From: Sphaerochaeta sp.
GTDB lineage: Bacteria > Spirochaetota > Spirochaetia > Sphaerochaetales > Sphaerochaetaceae
Assembly: GCA_023228445.1 (NCBI GenBank)
Contig: JALOBD010000009.1
Coordinates: 1 to 24,485, forward strand
Direction: 5' to 3'
DNA length: 24,485 nt
Shown here: in pieces, positions 16,015-23,700 of the stretch
How the letters are laid out: the number at the start of each line of letters is the position of its first letter
Numbering within the stretch: position 1 is the first letter of the stretch
Position numbers and translations under genes: made by a program
The notes under the pieces: generated by a model
What the model saw: only the letters and a program-made list of their open reading frames with translations
What the model was told of the DNA's origin: nothing
Databases searched by the model: none

Positions 16015-17508
16015 ATGAAGATGGAACATAATGCAGAATCGAAAGGCCATCGGATGTGGTGGAGCCTCATGATCTTCTTCTTATTTCTCGGCGTATTGAC
16101 CGCGTTGCTTTCCAGCAGTGTGCAAATACAGCGAAAGATCAGCCCAGAGGCTTCGCTTGACCAGTTCACGGCACATTTGGATGAATTGGTACCAGACCTG
16201 ATGGCGAAATATGAAATCCCTGGCTGTAATATTGCTCTTGTGGTAAACAGCGAGGTTGTATGGAGTAAAGTCCATGGATATGCGGATAAGGAGAGTCGCA
16301 GGATTTTGACAACGGATACCCCCATGAGTGTCCAGTCCATCACAAAGTCCCTGACCGCATGGGCAGTGATGAACCTTGTTGGAAACGGTACGGTCGACTT
16401 GGATACCGCTGTGTTGCGATACCTGAATGGTTGGGAATTCCCCCCGACTGATTATCCGATGGAAACAGTTACGGTGCGGAATCTGCTAAGTCACGCCGCC
16501 GGCATGCCGTTGGGTGATTTCACGGACACATATGTTCCTGGAGATCATCTGCCGACCCTCAAGGAGAAGCTTGCCAAAGAAGCTGTATCGACACACGAGT
16601 CTGAAACGAAGTTCTCCTATTCGAATGTCGGTTACCACGTGCTGGAGCTTCTGGTAGAGGAAGTCAGTGGACAACGGTTTTCAGAGTACATGCGCAGCCA
16701 AGTGTTGGTTCCGTTGGGCATGAACGCGTCATTCTTCGAATTCGACGAACCTCTGCGACCATACCCCCCAACCGGGTATGACCTTGATGGTAATGCTGTT
16801 CCAGTTTACATCTACCCAGAAAAGTCTTCGGGAGGCTTGTTCTCGACAGCTGAGGATATTGCACGGTTCGCGGTGGCAGGAATGAAGGAAAATCTGGTAT
16901 TGGGCGATGAGCAGATCCAGATGATGTATGCGCCGGAACGTAAAGATATCGGCATGTATGGCTTGGTGTTCGATGCCTATGGGTTCGGTCACTATATTGA
17001 GACGCTTCCCAATGGATTGCTATCCGTCTCTCACGGGGGGCAGGGAAACGGAATCATGACGCATTTTCAGATTGTGCCAGCAACGGGGGACGCCATCGTG
17101 GTGCTCACGAATAGCCAAAGAAGTTGGCCTTTTATTGCACTTTTACTCTCCCAATGGGCCAAATGGAGGGATCTCCCATCTGTGGGCATGGGTAACATCA
17201 TACGGGCTCACTATGTGGTAAGCGGGTTCATAGCCCTGGTGTTCACTGCCAGCCTGCTGATGGTGGTAAGGCTTGCCTTGACTTGGAAAGAGCGAAAACC
17301 GAGAGGCGTGATGCTGTTCAAGTGCTCCACCGCGATGGTGCTCATGAGCATACTTGCATGGAGTGCCAACCAACCGTATTTGCTTGTTGCTTCAGTGTTT
17401 CCCGTCCTGTCACCATGGCTAGGGCTGGCAGTATTGATGTTTTCTGCCTCACTGTTGTTGTCGGGGATCTTGCCAGAGATCAAAAGGATGAGAGAGGTGC
17501 GAACATGA
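16015..17508 (+). CDS. Membrane serine hydrolase with C-terminal helices (class C beta-lactamase/PBP-like fold)
   Basis: A 497-aa protein. An N-terminal membrane helix (SLMIFFLFLGVLTALL) leads to an extracytoplasmic beta-lactamase domain with SITK (Ser108-Lys111), YSN (202-204) and HGG (340-342), and the last ~110 residues form three or four membrane helices. This layout is common in Firmicutes near lantibiotic-type or antibiotic-response ABC exporters. The start is uncertain (ATG 16015, ATG 16021 or TTG 16003), as none has a strong ribosome-binding site. It is only distantly similar to the 665-aa hydrolase in the window, so the two are not a recent duplication. Its stop overlaps a 27-codon frame (ATGA). 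Confidence 0.85.
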   Translation: MKMEHNAESKGHRMWWSLMIFFLFLGVLTALLSSSVQIQRKISPEASLDQFTAHLDELVPDLMAKYEIPGCNIALVVNSEVVWSKVHGYADKESRRILTTDTPMSVQSITKSLTAWAVMNLVGNGTVDLDTAVLRYLNGWEFPPTDYPMETVTVRNLLSHAAGMPLGDFTDTYVPGDHLPTLKEKLAKEAVSTHESETKFSYSNVGYHVLELLVEEVSGQRFSEYMRSQVLVPLGMNASFFEFDEPLRPYPPTGYDLDGNAVPVYIYPEKSSGGLFSTAEDIARFAVAGMKENLVLGDEQIQMMYAPERKDIGMYGLVFDAYGFGHYIETLPNGLLSVSHGGQGNGIMTHFQIVPATGDAIVVLTNSQRSWPFIALLLSQWAKWRDLPSVGMGNIIRAHYVVSGFIALVFTASLLMVVRLALTWKERKPRGVMLFKCSTAMVLMSILAWSANQPYLLVASVFPVLSPWLGLAVLMFSASLLLSGILPEIKRMREVRT

Positions 17509-17588
17509 AATTCTCAGTTTCGGTTCTCACTCTTCTCGATGTTGATTGGCATGCATTGCGGATTGCCATGCATAAGAAAGCGAACTGA
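17505..17588 (+). CDS. Possible 27-aa leader or small peptide
   Basis: ATG overlaps the hydrolase stop (ATGA), with AGAGAGGTG ahead of it. The product begins MKFSVSVLTLLDVDW and ends MHKKAN. Directly after its stop GATTCTG-ATAGA-CAGAATC (17587-17605) is a perfect inverted repeat, and the next gene begins 18 bases later. This could be a leader peptide with a hairpin, a fragment of an old gene, or chance. Confidence 0.3.
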   Translation: MKFSVSVLTLLDVDWHALRIAMHKKAN

Positions 17589-17622
17589 TTCTGATAGACA
17601 GAATCGTATTAGGAGGAATAGT

Positions 17623-18111
17623 TTGAGAAAAACGAATCGGTTGTATCCAGTGGTTTCTTTTTCATTGAGGTTCATTACCGTGCACGTGCTGACGTATCTT
17701 GGCTTTGGCATATTCTTCATGATCGTCAGTAAATATTTTGCGTATTTTTCACATGATCCGATGTTCAGCGAGGTGATGAAGCCGTCAGATGCATTATCCG
17801 TCAGAATAGCACCTGTTGTGCAGGTCGTCCGTGGTGGATTTTTGGCTTTGGCGGTGTATCCGTTCAGGGTGGTCATCATTGAACGTACATCGGGTTGGAT
17901 CAAGTTGTTCGTACTGCTGTTTGTGTTTTCCAGTATCGGATCGGTAATCACAGGGCCCGGATCGATCGAAGGTTTGCTGTATACCCGTTTCCCATTCGAC
18001 CCAGTAATTGGGTATCCGGAGATTGCTCTCCAGATGTTTGTCTTTTCTTATTGGTTCTGTCGATGGCAAGGCAAGAAGATTGTTGAGAATGCTCACTACA
18101 AGGCACGATAA
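17623..18111 (+). CDS. Membrane protein of unknown function
   Basis: A 162-aa protein with about four hydrophobic helices (VLTYLGFGIFFMIVSKYF; VVRGGFLALAVYPF; LFVLLFVFSSIGSVITG; EIALQMFVFSYWFCRW). I set the start at a TTG because a perfect AGGAGG (17611-17616) lies 6 bases ahead; the earlier ATG at 17539 would read through the hairpin and has no ribosome-binding site. It follows the membrane hydrolase gene and is likely in its operon. I do not recognise the family. Confidence 0.65.
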   Translation: MRKTNRLYPVVSFSLRFITVHVLTYLGFGIFFMIVSKYFAYFSHDPMFSEVMKPSDALSVRIAPVVQVVRGGFLALAVYPFRVVIIERTSGWIKLFVLLFVFSSIGSVITGPGSIEGLLYTRFPFDPVIGYPEIALQMFVFSYWFCRWQGKKIVENAHYKAR

Positions 18112-18112
18112 T

Positions 18113-18781
18113 ATGACATCAGGGCGTTTATGTAGTCTCGTCCTTTGCCTTCTACTGCAGTTCCTTCGGCAACATGGAGGATTGGCATCCTGTGGAGCGT
18201 ATCGAGAACATCAGAGGAGCTATTCACTGTTTTACATGGAAGGTCAATGGGGCATGGCATTGTTTGGCTGCCACCTTGCCATGTATCCGTCTTGTGGATA
18301 ATCGTGACAATCTGAGGGGAGATATGAAAATTCAGAGTATAAGATCTGGGGCGAGCGGAAGCCCGTTGGCTGGCAAATTGGCACGATTCAGTAGGATGTC
18401 ACCGTACTGGTTCAAGGGACCCGACTGGAAGCCGCAAGAAAAAATAGGTTGCAATTGTGTGAATCGACCTCTTCTACGGTCGAACGACTTCCTGTCAAGA
18501 CAATCGAATCACAGGGTGCTGACAATCGGTATGGTTTTGTTCTTGTCGTGGTTCAGAGAACACCGATGGATGCTGGGCTTCCCCTGTTGGCGTCCAACCA
18601 ATCATCAAGGTTCGTGTTCATGGAGAACATCGCGGCAGGATATCAGGCGTATATCGATGTCGTGGAAGCAGATGCTAGCCTCCCTCTCGAAAGGGAGGGA
18701 GGTGGTTCACACCCCATGCAATCGAGTCGGATAGGTGGCGGGATTACCCAGAGGAGCTGGGATTCCCGCTGTGATGAGTAA
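18113..18781 (+). pseudogene. Frameshifted lipoprotein-like gene
   Basis: A signal-like start, MTSGRLCSLVLCLLL, lies right after the membrane protein stop. The frame then moves by one at about 18155-18165, where CSSFGNMEDWHPVERIENI continues with protein-like sequence as if after a lipobox. A second shift near 18450-18480 is needed to join ..DWKPQEKIG to VERLPVKTIESQGADNRYGF and ENIAAGYQAYIDVVEAD. Joined together, the pieces suggest a secreted lipoprotein of about 200 residues. I recognise no family. The call rests on the sense of the pieces, not on a database match. Confidence 0.45.
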
Positions 18782-18908
18782 ACACATGGGTGATCGGCGC
18801 AACACGCACCTGGCGATGGCCGTGCTGAATCATCAATTGCTGGTTTGGGAGAAGCAAGTCACGTGAGTACCCCGATAATCAGGATGTTAGCTGGTATGAC
18901 ACCTGGTC

Positions 18909-18923
18909 TTGATACGTAATCAA
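18909..18923. promoter_or_regulatory. Small inverted repeat upstream of the 48-aa gene
   Basis: TTGAT-ACGTA-ATCAA is a perfect 5-base-arm inverted repeat 28 bases before the start of the 48-aa gene. It may be an operator; I see no clear -10 box next to it. Confidence 0.3.
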
Positions 18924-18951
18924 CAAGAAAATCATGGAAGGAGAAGAAAAA

Positions 18952-19098
18952 ATGATACAGTATCTAGGATTTTTAGCACCAATAGCCTTCGTCTTTGCAC
19001 TATCAGCACTTGCGCAGGTAGCTTCATTGAAGAAACAATTGGAAGTACTGGAAAAAACTGTGGATGCGTTGGAGAAAGAATTACAATCTAACACATAA
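18952..19098 (+). CDS. 48-aa small membrane protein with coiled-coil tail
   Basis: A short gene with a strong ribosome-binding site (GGAAGGAG, 8 bases before ATG). Residues 3-25 form one membrane helix (YLGFLAPIAFVFALSALAQV). Residues 26-46 are a regular heptad coiled coil (SLKKQLEVLEKTVDALEKEL), and it ends SNT. The composition is clean and the helix-plus-heptad plan is unlikely by chance. Similar 40-50 aa helix/coiled-coil proteins occur next to signalling and exporter genes in Firmicutes. It may oligomerise and modulate a membrane partner such as the regulator or exporters encoded upstream. Confidence 0.75.
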   Translation: MIQYLGFLAPIAFVFALSALAQVASLKKQLEVLEKTVDALEKELQSNT

Positions 19099-19279
19099 GG
19101 CAATAGGTTGATTCCAATGTGGATGCGATGTCGTTCTAGAGTCTCAGTTTACATGGTTGAGCAATAGAAATTCGATTTCATGTCCAGTCATAATTGATTA
19201 TCCAAAGCCACCCACCTCACTCGATCCGTGCTATACAGGGCAAACCATGCCGGACAAAGAAAGAAGGCCCATCGTATCA

Positions 19280-19623
19280 TCTCGGCCAAGCGGTATCTCA
19301 AGTGCACGTGCGCGCCCTTGTAGTGCTACGTTAGCACGCAGACGGCGCTTCAGCAGAACAGCCTCTTGGTCAGCTAGGTTCCAACGGGAGGACAGCCTGG
19401 AGAATCTTGGTTGGGAATATGTTGGTACCCATACTGATGTCAAATCAGGGTAGACCATCAGCTCCTGACCTGGCTTTTAGAGCCACATGCCGATTGTGAG
19501 GAGGGTAAAATCGATTTGATTTGTACCAAAGCAATCAACCTGTTCGCACCTAACCGTATGGATTTTCTGGTGACACTTCTGTGTCTCAAGAACCTTGAGG
19601 TGGTTGTTTTTGTCCCCTATTTC
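19280..19623 (+). pseudogene. Decayed serine site-specific recombinase (resolvase N-terminal domain)
   Basis: Broken across frames and stops, the sequence still spells the resolvase/invertase N-terminal domain: YVSTQTALQQNSLLVS (where intact proteins read Y.RVST..QQNSL..Q), then WEYVGTHTDVKSG (WEYVG.Y.DEGISG), then DCEEGKIDLICTKAINLFAPNRMDFLVTLLCLKNLEVVVFV (DCE.G.IDLI.TKSISRFARN.VDFL..LR.LK.LGVEV). The catalytic Ser of VST is still visible, but the key Arg residues and the reading frame are lost. It marks the former presence of an integrative or transposable element. The recombinase C-terminal part is absent. Confidence 0.75.
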
Positions 19624-19786
19624 CTAAGATCATGCCTTGTCTTGGTACACAGCGAAACCACCAGACGGTGACCATTGCCCTTCAGGTGATATGCTCATAC
19701 CATTACACATCCTCAGGGGTGGATCATCAACCCTGGGGGAGGGGAGGCTTACCCTGCACAGTATGCGAAGAAAATTGGGAAGAGAG

Positions 19787-20095
19787 ATGGACAGGAGAGC
19801 AAAAGAGAAGTACATCGTTGAGAAGATGATCAGGATGTACTGCAAGGGGAAGAAGCACAGCAACAATGGCTTGTGCCCTTCGTGCAGTGAGCTCGTAGAG
19901 TATGCTCAGATGAGGATCGACTACTGTCCATTGATGGAGGCGAAGAGTTTTTGCAGCAGCTGCCCGGTGCACTGCTACAACACAGAGATGCGACAGCGGA
20001 TCCGGGTGGCCATGCGGTACAGCGGGCCGAGGATGGTGTACCACCATCCGCTTTTAGCGCTCGCCCACCTCATGCATGGAAAACGGAGGCTTTGA
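19787..20095 (+). CDS. Nitrous oxide-stimulated promoter family protein
   Basis: A 102-aa protein of the family named after a nitrous-oxide-stimulated promoter region (DUF, function unknown). The Cys pattern is complete: YCKGKKHSNNGLCPSC, then YCPLMEAKSFCSSCPVHCY, then MRYSGPRMVYHHPLLALAHL. The Cys residues suggest a bound metal or Fe-S cluster. The frame is open to 19637, but the family begins near here; I chose the ATG at 19787 (GGGAAGAG just before), and 19763 is also possible. It ends 0 bases before the next start (TGAATG), so the two are translated together. Confidence 0.85.
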   Translation: MDRRAKEKYIVEKMIRMYCKGKKHSNNGLCPSCSELVEYAQMRIDYCPLMEAKSFCSSCPVHCYNTEMRQRIRVAMRYSGPRMVYHHPLLALAHLMHGKRRL

Positions 20096-21298
20096 ATGCA
20101 GGCCAAGAGTGATACCCAGCTCGTCATTGGACCCTATGAGAGTGCCAATTTCTCGAGAGAAGAGATTCTCGACCGTATCAAGCGATATGTCGAGGCGGTA
20201 CCCACCCGACGCCTGATCATCTGGAACAACCAGGGTGACCAGTGGTTTGAGCGCTTGGTGAAGCTCTGTGATGTGCATCACCTTGAGCCGTACCTCTGGT
20301 ATCCGGTCTTGGCAGACCGGATGGACAAGAGCCTCCCTGATACTGATGAACTGGTACGTTCAGCCACCTGGCAGAGTGGGTATGGTGAGCTGGGGCTCTG
20401 GGATGGCTTTGTAGGCAATGATGAGAACTTCCTCTTTCGCTGCCCCGAGCACTCCATCGATGGAGAGGAGGAGGGGCGAGAGATTGCGACAACACTCTCT
20501 CGCTTTGGGTTTGCCGGTGTCTTCCTTGACCGGATTCGCTACCCATCGCCGGCAAATGGGCTTGAGATGCTCTTCTCCTGCTTTTGCCAACGATGCCTTG
20601 AAACTGGGCTTGTACACCAACATCGTGTAGCAGAACAGGCTGTGGAGTGCATGGTCGCGTACTGTCTGGAAGGCCATGCGATGGATTGGCCGACGTTCGT
20701 CCAAGCATGCGGGTTGGGTGATTTGATGGAGAGACGGGCGCGAGCCATCACCGAGGTAGTGAAGACCATCACAGGGGGTGTGGACCGATCTCGATTCAGC
20801 GTTGGCCTTGACCTCCTCTCTCCCGCCCTCGCCCCGCTCGTCGGCCAGGACTATGGGCAGCTCTCGGTGTGCAGTGATTGGGTCAAGGCGATGACCTACA
20901 CCCGGGCCATCGGGCCGGCAGGGTTACCGCTGGAGGCGCGTTCAATGGTCACGGGATTGCAAGAGGCCCACCGGGAGATTGGAAGAGAGAAGGCTTCGCG
21001 CTTTGTAGAGGGTCTGCTTGGTCTGCCCATTGGCTCGATGGAGGATCTCTATCAAAGCGGAGGCTTCTCCGTTGATGTGCTGCGCTCTGAGATTAGCTGC
21101 GCGCAGCGCTCGGTGCGCTGCGGCGTACCGGTAGTGGCCGGCGTCGAGCTCGTCGATCATCCGGTCTTCCCGACTCGGATTACCGCTGGGCAAGCCGATT
21201 CGATGATCGCGGCCACCGAAGCGACAGGCACTCCTGTGATCACCTGCTGGAATCTGCTCTACATCCCGAAGGAGAACTATCGCTCTTTGATGAGATGA
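20096..21298 (+). CDS. TIM-barrel, glycoside hydrolase-like protein of unknown function
   Basis: A 400-aa cytoplasmic protein with no signal peptide. The pattern of beta strands followed by helices and motifs such as RLIIWNNQ, HLEPYLWYPVLADR, GFAGVFLDRIRYPSP, DWVKAMTYTRA and VVAGVELV resembles glycosidase-like TIM barrels (GHL family), in which the FLDRIRYP strand carries a catalytic or binding Asp. It also has paired Cys, in CFCQRC. GGAGG lies 7 bases ahead of the ATG inside the preceding gene, showing coupling. Convergent with the phosphatase gene, only 13 bases apart. The substrate is unknown; a role in handling what the adjacent transporter imports is a guess. Confidence 0.6.
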   Translation: MQAKSDTQLVIGPYESANFSREEILDRIKRYVEAVPTRRLIIWNNQGDQWFERLVKLCDVHHLEPYLWYPVLADRMDKSLPDTDELVRSATWQSGYGELGLWDGFVGNDENFLFRCPEHSIDGEEEGREIATTLSRFGFAGVFLDRIRYPSPANGLEMLFSCFCQRCLETGLVHQHRVAEQAVECMVAYCLEGHAMDWPTFVQACGLGDLMERRARAITEVVKTITGGVDRSRFSVGLDLLSPALAPLVGQDYGQLSVCSDWVKAMTYTRAIGPAGLPLEARSMVTGLQEAHREIGREKASRFVEGLLGLPIGSMEDLYQSGGFSVDVLRSEISCAQRSVRCGVPVVAGVELVDHPVFPTRITAGQADSMIAATEATGTPVITCWNLLYIPKENYRSLMR

Positions 21299-21311
21299 GG
21301 ATATTCTGCTT

Positions 21312-22043
21312 TCAATGTCGTTGGTCGCTCATCTCGTAGGTCTCGCAGAAGCGTGCGGCAAAGGAGGGCTCGATGCCGGCTCTCTCAAGGTGTGGCATCG
21401 CCCCGAAGGAGAGCATCCTCATCGAGGCATACCCCTTGGTCCGCTCTTCAGTCACCACGGTGGTGATCGAGGAGGGGAGGGCACAGAACGAGTGCCACAG
21501 AACCATGGGTGAGAGGCCGAAGAGATGGCCTAGCATGATACATATGATGCCAAAGTGGCAGAAGAGCACGTATGTGTCGCTATTGCCCTCTTGCGTGCGG
21601 TATATCCTGCCGCTTCTGCTATACCCTCGCTCGGCGAGAAACTCATCAAAGTGCCGGCATACGCTCTCATGATGGGACGCAATCTCCGCCCCCTCCATCT
21701 CCGGTGCATGAGCCCAGCGATCTGTGTCGTAGAACTCGTCTCGATGTGTCCAATGGATTGGACGCCAGTCCCACGGTACACCAGCAGAGTCGGGGTAGTC
21801 GGGCTTGAGCGGCGTGCTGTGGGAGAACTCGGTAAGCCAGGGGAGGACGATTGCCTCACGGCCGATTCTCTTCATCGTCAGTGAGGCGGTATCCTGGGCT
21901 CTGCCGAGCGGGGATACGTAGTAGTCGGTGACGGGAATGTTCTCCATGAATTGAGCCAGTGCCTCGGCTTCCACCCACCCCGGTGGGGTCAGGGAATCGT
22001 GCTCGTAATCAGGGTCGGCATGGCGGATCATCAGCAACTTCAT
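21312..22043 (-). CDS. Histidine phosphatase family protein
   Basis: A 243-aa enzyme of the phosphoglycerate mutase-like/histidine phosphatase superfamily, which removes phosphate from small molecules via a phospho-His. MKLLMIRHADPDY holds the catalytic RH. YYVSPLGRAQDTASL supplies the second Arg. The late His is in LFCHFGI. It is the last gene of the transporter operon, starting 4 bases after the permease stop, with AAGGAA inside that gene as a probable ribosome-binding site. Operon context suggests it dephosphorylates an imported compound. Confidence 0.85.
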   Translation of the reverse strand: MKLLMIRHADPDYEHDSLTPPGWVEAEALAQFMENIPVTDYYVSPLGRAQDTASLTMKRIGREAIVLPWLTEFSHSTPLKPDYPDSAGVPWDWRPIHWTHRDEFYDTDRWAHAPEMEGAEIASHHESVCRHFDEFLAERGYSRSGRIYRTQEGNSDTYVLFCHFGIICIMLGHLFGLSPMVLWHSFCALPSSITTVVTEERTKGYASMRMLSFGAMPHLERAGIEPSFAARFCETYEMSDQRH

Positions 22044-22047
22044 GGCG

Positions 22048-23700
22048 CTACAACGTCACTTCCTTGTTCCCTGTCACTCTCATGTATACCAAAAGCGATA
22101 TGATCGTGGTGACGGTCAAGATCGTGGCGTACGCCGCTGCCACCCCGTAACTGCCCCGGCTGACATAGGTATAGACGGCCAGCGTCAGCGTGATGGTATT
22201 GGCATTGTAGAGGATCACCGCAGTTGAGAGCTCAGTGATGATCGTCACCCAGCTGAGGATTGCGCCACTGATGATACCATTGCCCATCATCGGGACGGTG
22301 ATGGTGAAGAAGGTCTTCATCTTGCTGGCTCCCAGCGAGATGGCGGCCTCCTCGATGCTCAACGGTATTTGTTGCAGGACCGCGACCGAAGACCTGATCG
22401 TATACGGGATCCTGCGGATGATCAGGGCGATCACCATGATGGCGACGGTTCCCGTAAGGAGGAACGGTCGTTTACTGTAACTGAACACCAGTGCAATGCC
22501 CACTACTGAGCCAGGGATGATGTAGGGGACCATCGAGAGGGTATCGATGACTTTATTGGCGATATTGCTTCTTCTCACGACCAGGTATGCGATCAAAATG
22601 GCCAACACGACCACAATCGCCAAGGCAGAGATTCCGATTTTGAAGGTATTGGGAATCGCCTTCTTCAGGTGGGTGAAAGCGAAGCGGTAGCTGTCAAGTG
22701 AATATCCTGGTACAAACAGCTTGCCGCTGGTCTTCTGGAACGAGGAGTAGATGACATACACCTGGGGCATGAACGCCAGGCAGACCACAAACCAGCTATA
22801 GAAGTTCAAGGCGAGGCTCTTGATTCCATGGGCCTGTTTCCTCTCGATGGAGTGGAGTGCGTTCATGGTGAATTTGTGGCGGTTGCTGAACCAGTTCTGG
22901 ATGAGGAAGATACCGGCGGTGATGATGATGCCGATGATGCTCACCGTAGCTCCGAACATGTTGTTTCCACCTGTTTCGGCAAAGTATGCATCGTAGATGA
23001 TGACGGGAAAGGTCTTGTACCCTTCGCCGATGAGCAGCGGGGTGCCGAAATCGGCGAATGCCCGCATGAAGACGAGCAGCGATGCTGCGATGATGGTTGG
23101 CATACAGAGCGGGATCACGACGGTGAAAAACATCTTGGCTCCGCTGCGCCCCATGTTGATGGAAGCTTCCAAGAGTGAGTTGTCGATGTTCTTCAGCGCT
23201 CCGCAAACGTAGAGGAATACCAAGGGGAAGAGCTGGAGGGTAAGTACCAGCAGGATTCCCTTGAAGCCATAGATACTCCCCACCTGGATGCCGATGCTTG
23301 CCAGCAGCTTGGTGAAGATCCCACTTCGGCCCATCAGCACGATCCAGGCGTATGCGCCGATGAACGGAGCTGACATACTGCAGAGGATAATCAGGATCTG
23401 CAACAGGGATTTTCCCTTCAGTTCATACATCTGATAAAAATACGCCAGCGGAACCCCTACTGCCAGTGAAACCAGCGTGGTGGCAATGCTCACTTTCAGG
23501 GAGTTGCCGATGGAGCGCACATAATACCGTTGACCGAAGAATGACCGAAAGCCATCCAAGGTGAACTGCCCGTCGGGGGAGATGACTGCTTCCTTCAAGA
23601 GCTTTGTGAGCGGGTAGACCAGAATGACCGCATAGAGTGCCAAGATCAGTACGGTGATCAGTTTCCAGACGTCCCGCTCCTTGGAGAATGAGGCAGTCAT
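22048..23700 (-). CDS. Fused ABC permease of the Fbp/Afu (iron/phosphate-ester) type
   Basis: A 550-aa inner-membrane permease with about 12 helices formed by two fused permease halves, as in FbpB, SfuB and AfuB. Each half has an EAA loop that docks the ATPase: EASINMGRSGAKMFFTVVIP and EAAISLGASKMKTFFTITVP. Its start overlaps the ATPase stop (ATGA). Relatives carry ferric iron, but AfuB-type proteins carry sugar phosphates and others carry 2-aminoethylphosphonate. With a phosphatase in the same operon, a phosphorylated substrate is plausible. The solute-binding protein gene would lie past the right edge. Confidence 0.85.
   Translation of the reverse strand: MTASFSKERDVWKLITVLILALYAVILVYPLTKLLKEAVISPDGQFTLDGFRSFFGQRYYVRSIGNSLKVSIATTLVSLAVGVPLAYFYQMYELKGKSLLQILIILCSMSAPFIGAYAWIVLMGRSGIFTKLLASIGIQVGSIYGFKGILLVLTLQLFPLVFLYVCGALKNIDNSLLEASINMGRSGAKMFFTVVIPLCMPTIIAASLLVFMRAFADFGTPLLIGEGYKTFPVIIYDAYFAETGGNNMFGATVSIIGIIITAGIFLIQNWFSNRHKFTMNALHSIERKQAHGIKSLALNFYSWFVVCLAFMPQVYVIYSSFQKTSGKLFVPGYSLDSYRFAFTHLKKAIPNTFKIGISALAIVVVLAILIAYLVVRRSNIANKVIDTLSMVPYIIPGSVVGIALVFSYSKRPFLLTGTVAIMVIALIIRRIPYTIRSSVAVLQQIPLSIEEAAISLGASKMKTFFTITVPMMGNGIISGAILSWVTIITELSTAVILYNANTITLTLAVYTYVSRGSYGVAAAYATILTVTTIISLLVYMRVTGNKEVTL

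Noticed and set aside
18672..18702. CCTCCCT/AGGGAGG hairpin as a terminator
   Set aside because: No U-run follows and it lies inside the decayed gene; function cannot be supported.
18786..18866. Short frame MGDRRNTHLAMAVLNHQLL, loosely like the part of IS3-type transposases after the second Asp
   Set aside because: Only 26 codons and a weak resemblance; not enough to call a transposase remnant.
19231..19458. 75-aa minus-strand frame
   Set aside because: The plus strand carries the decayed serine recombinase; the minus frame is its shadow and has no ribosome-binding site.
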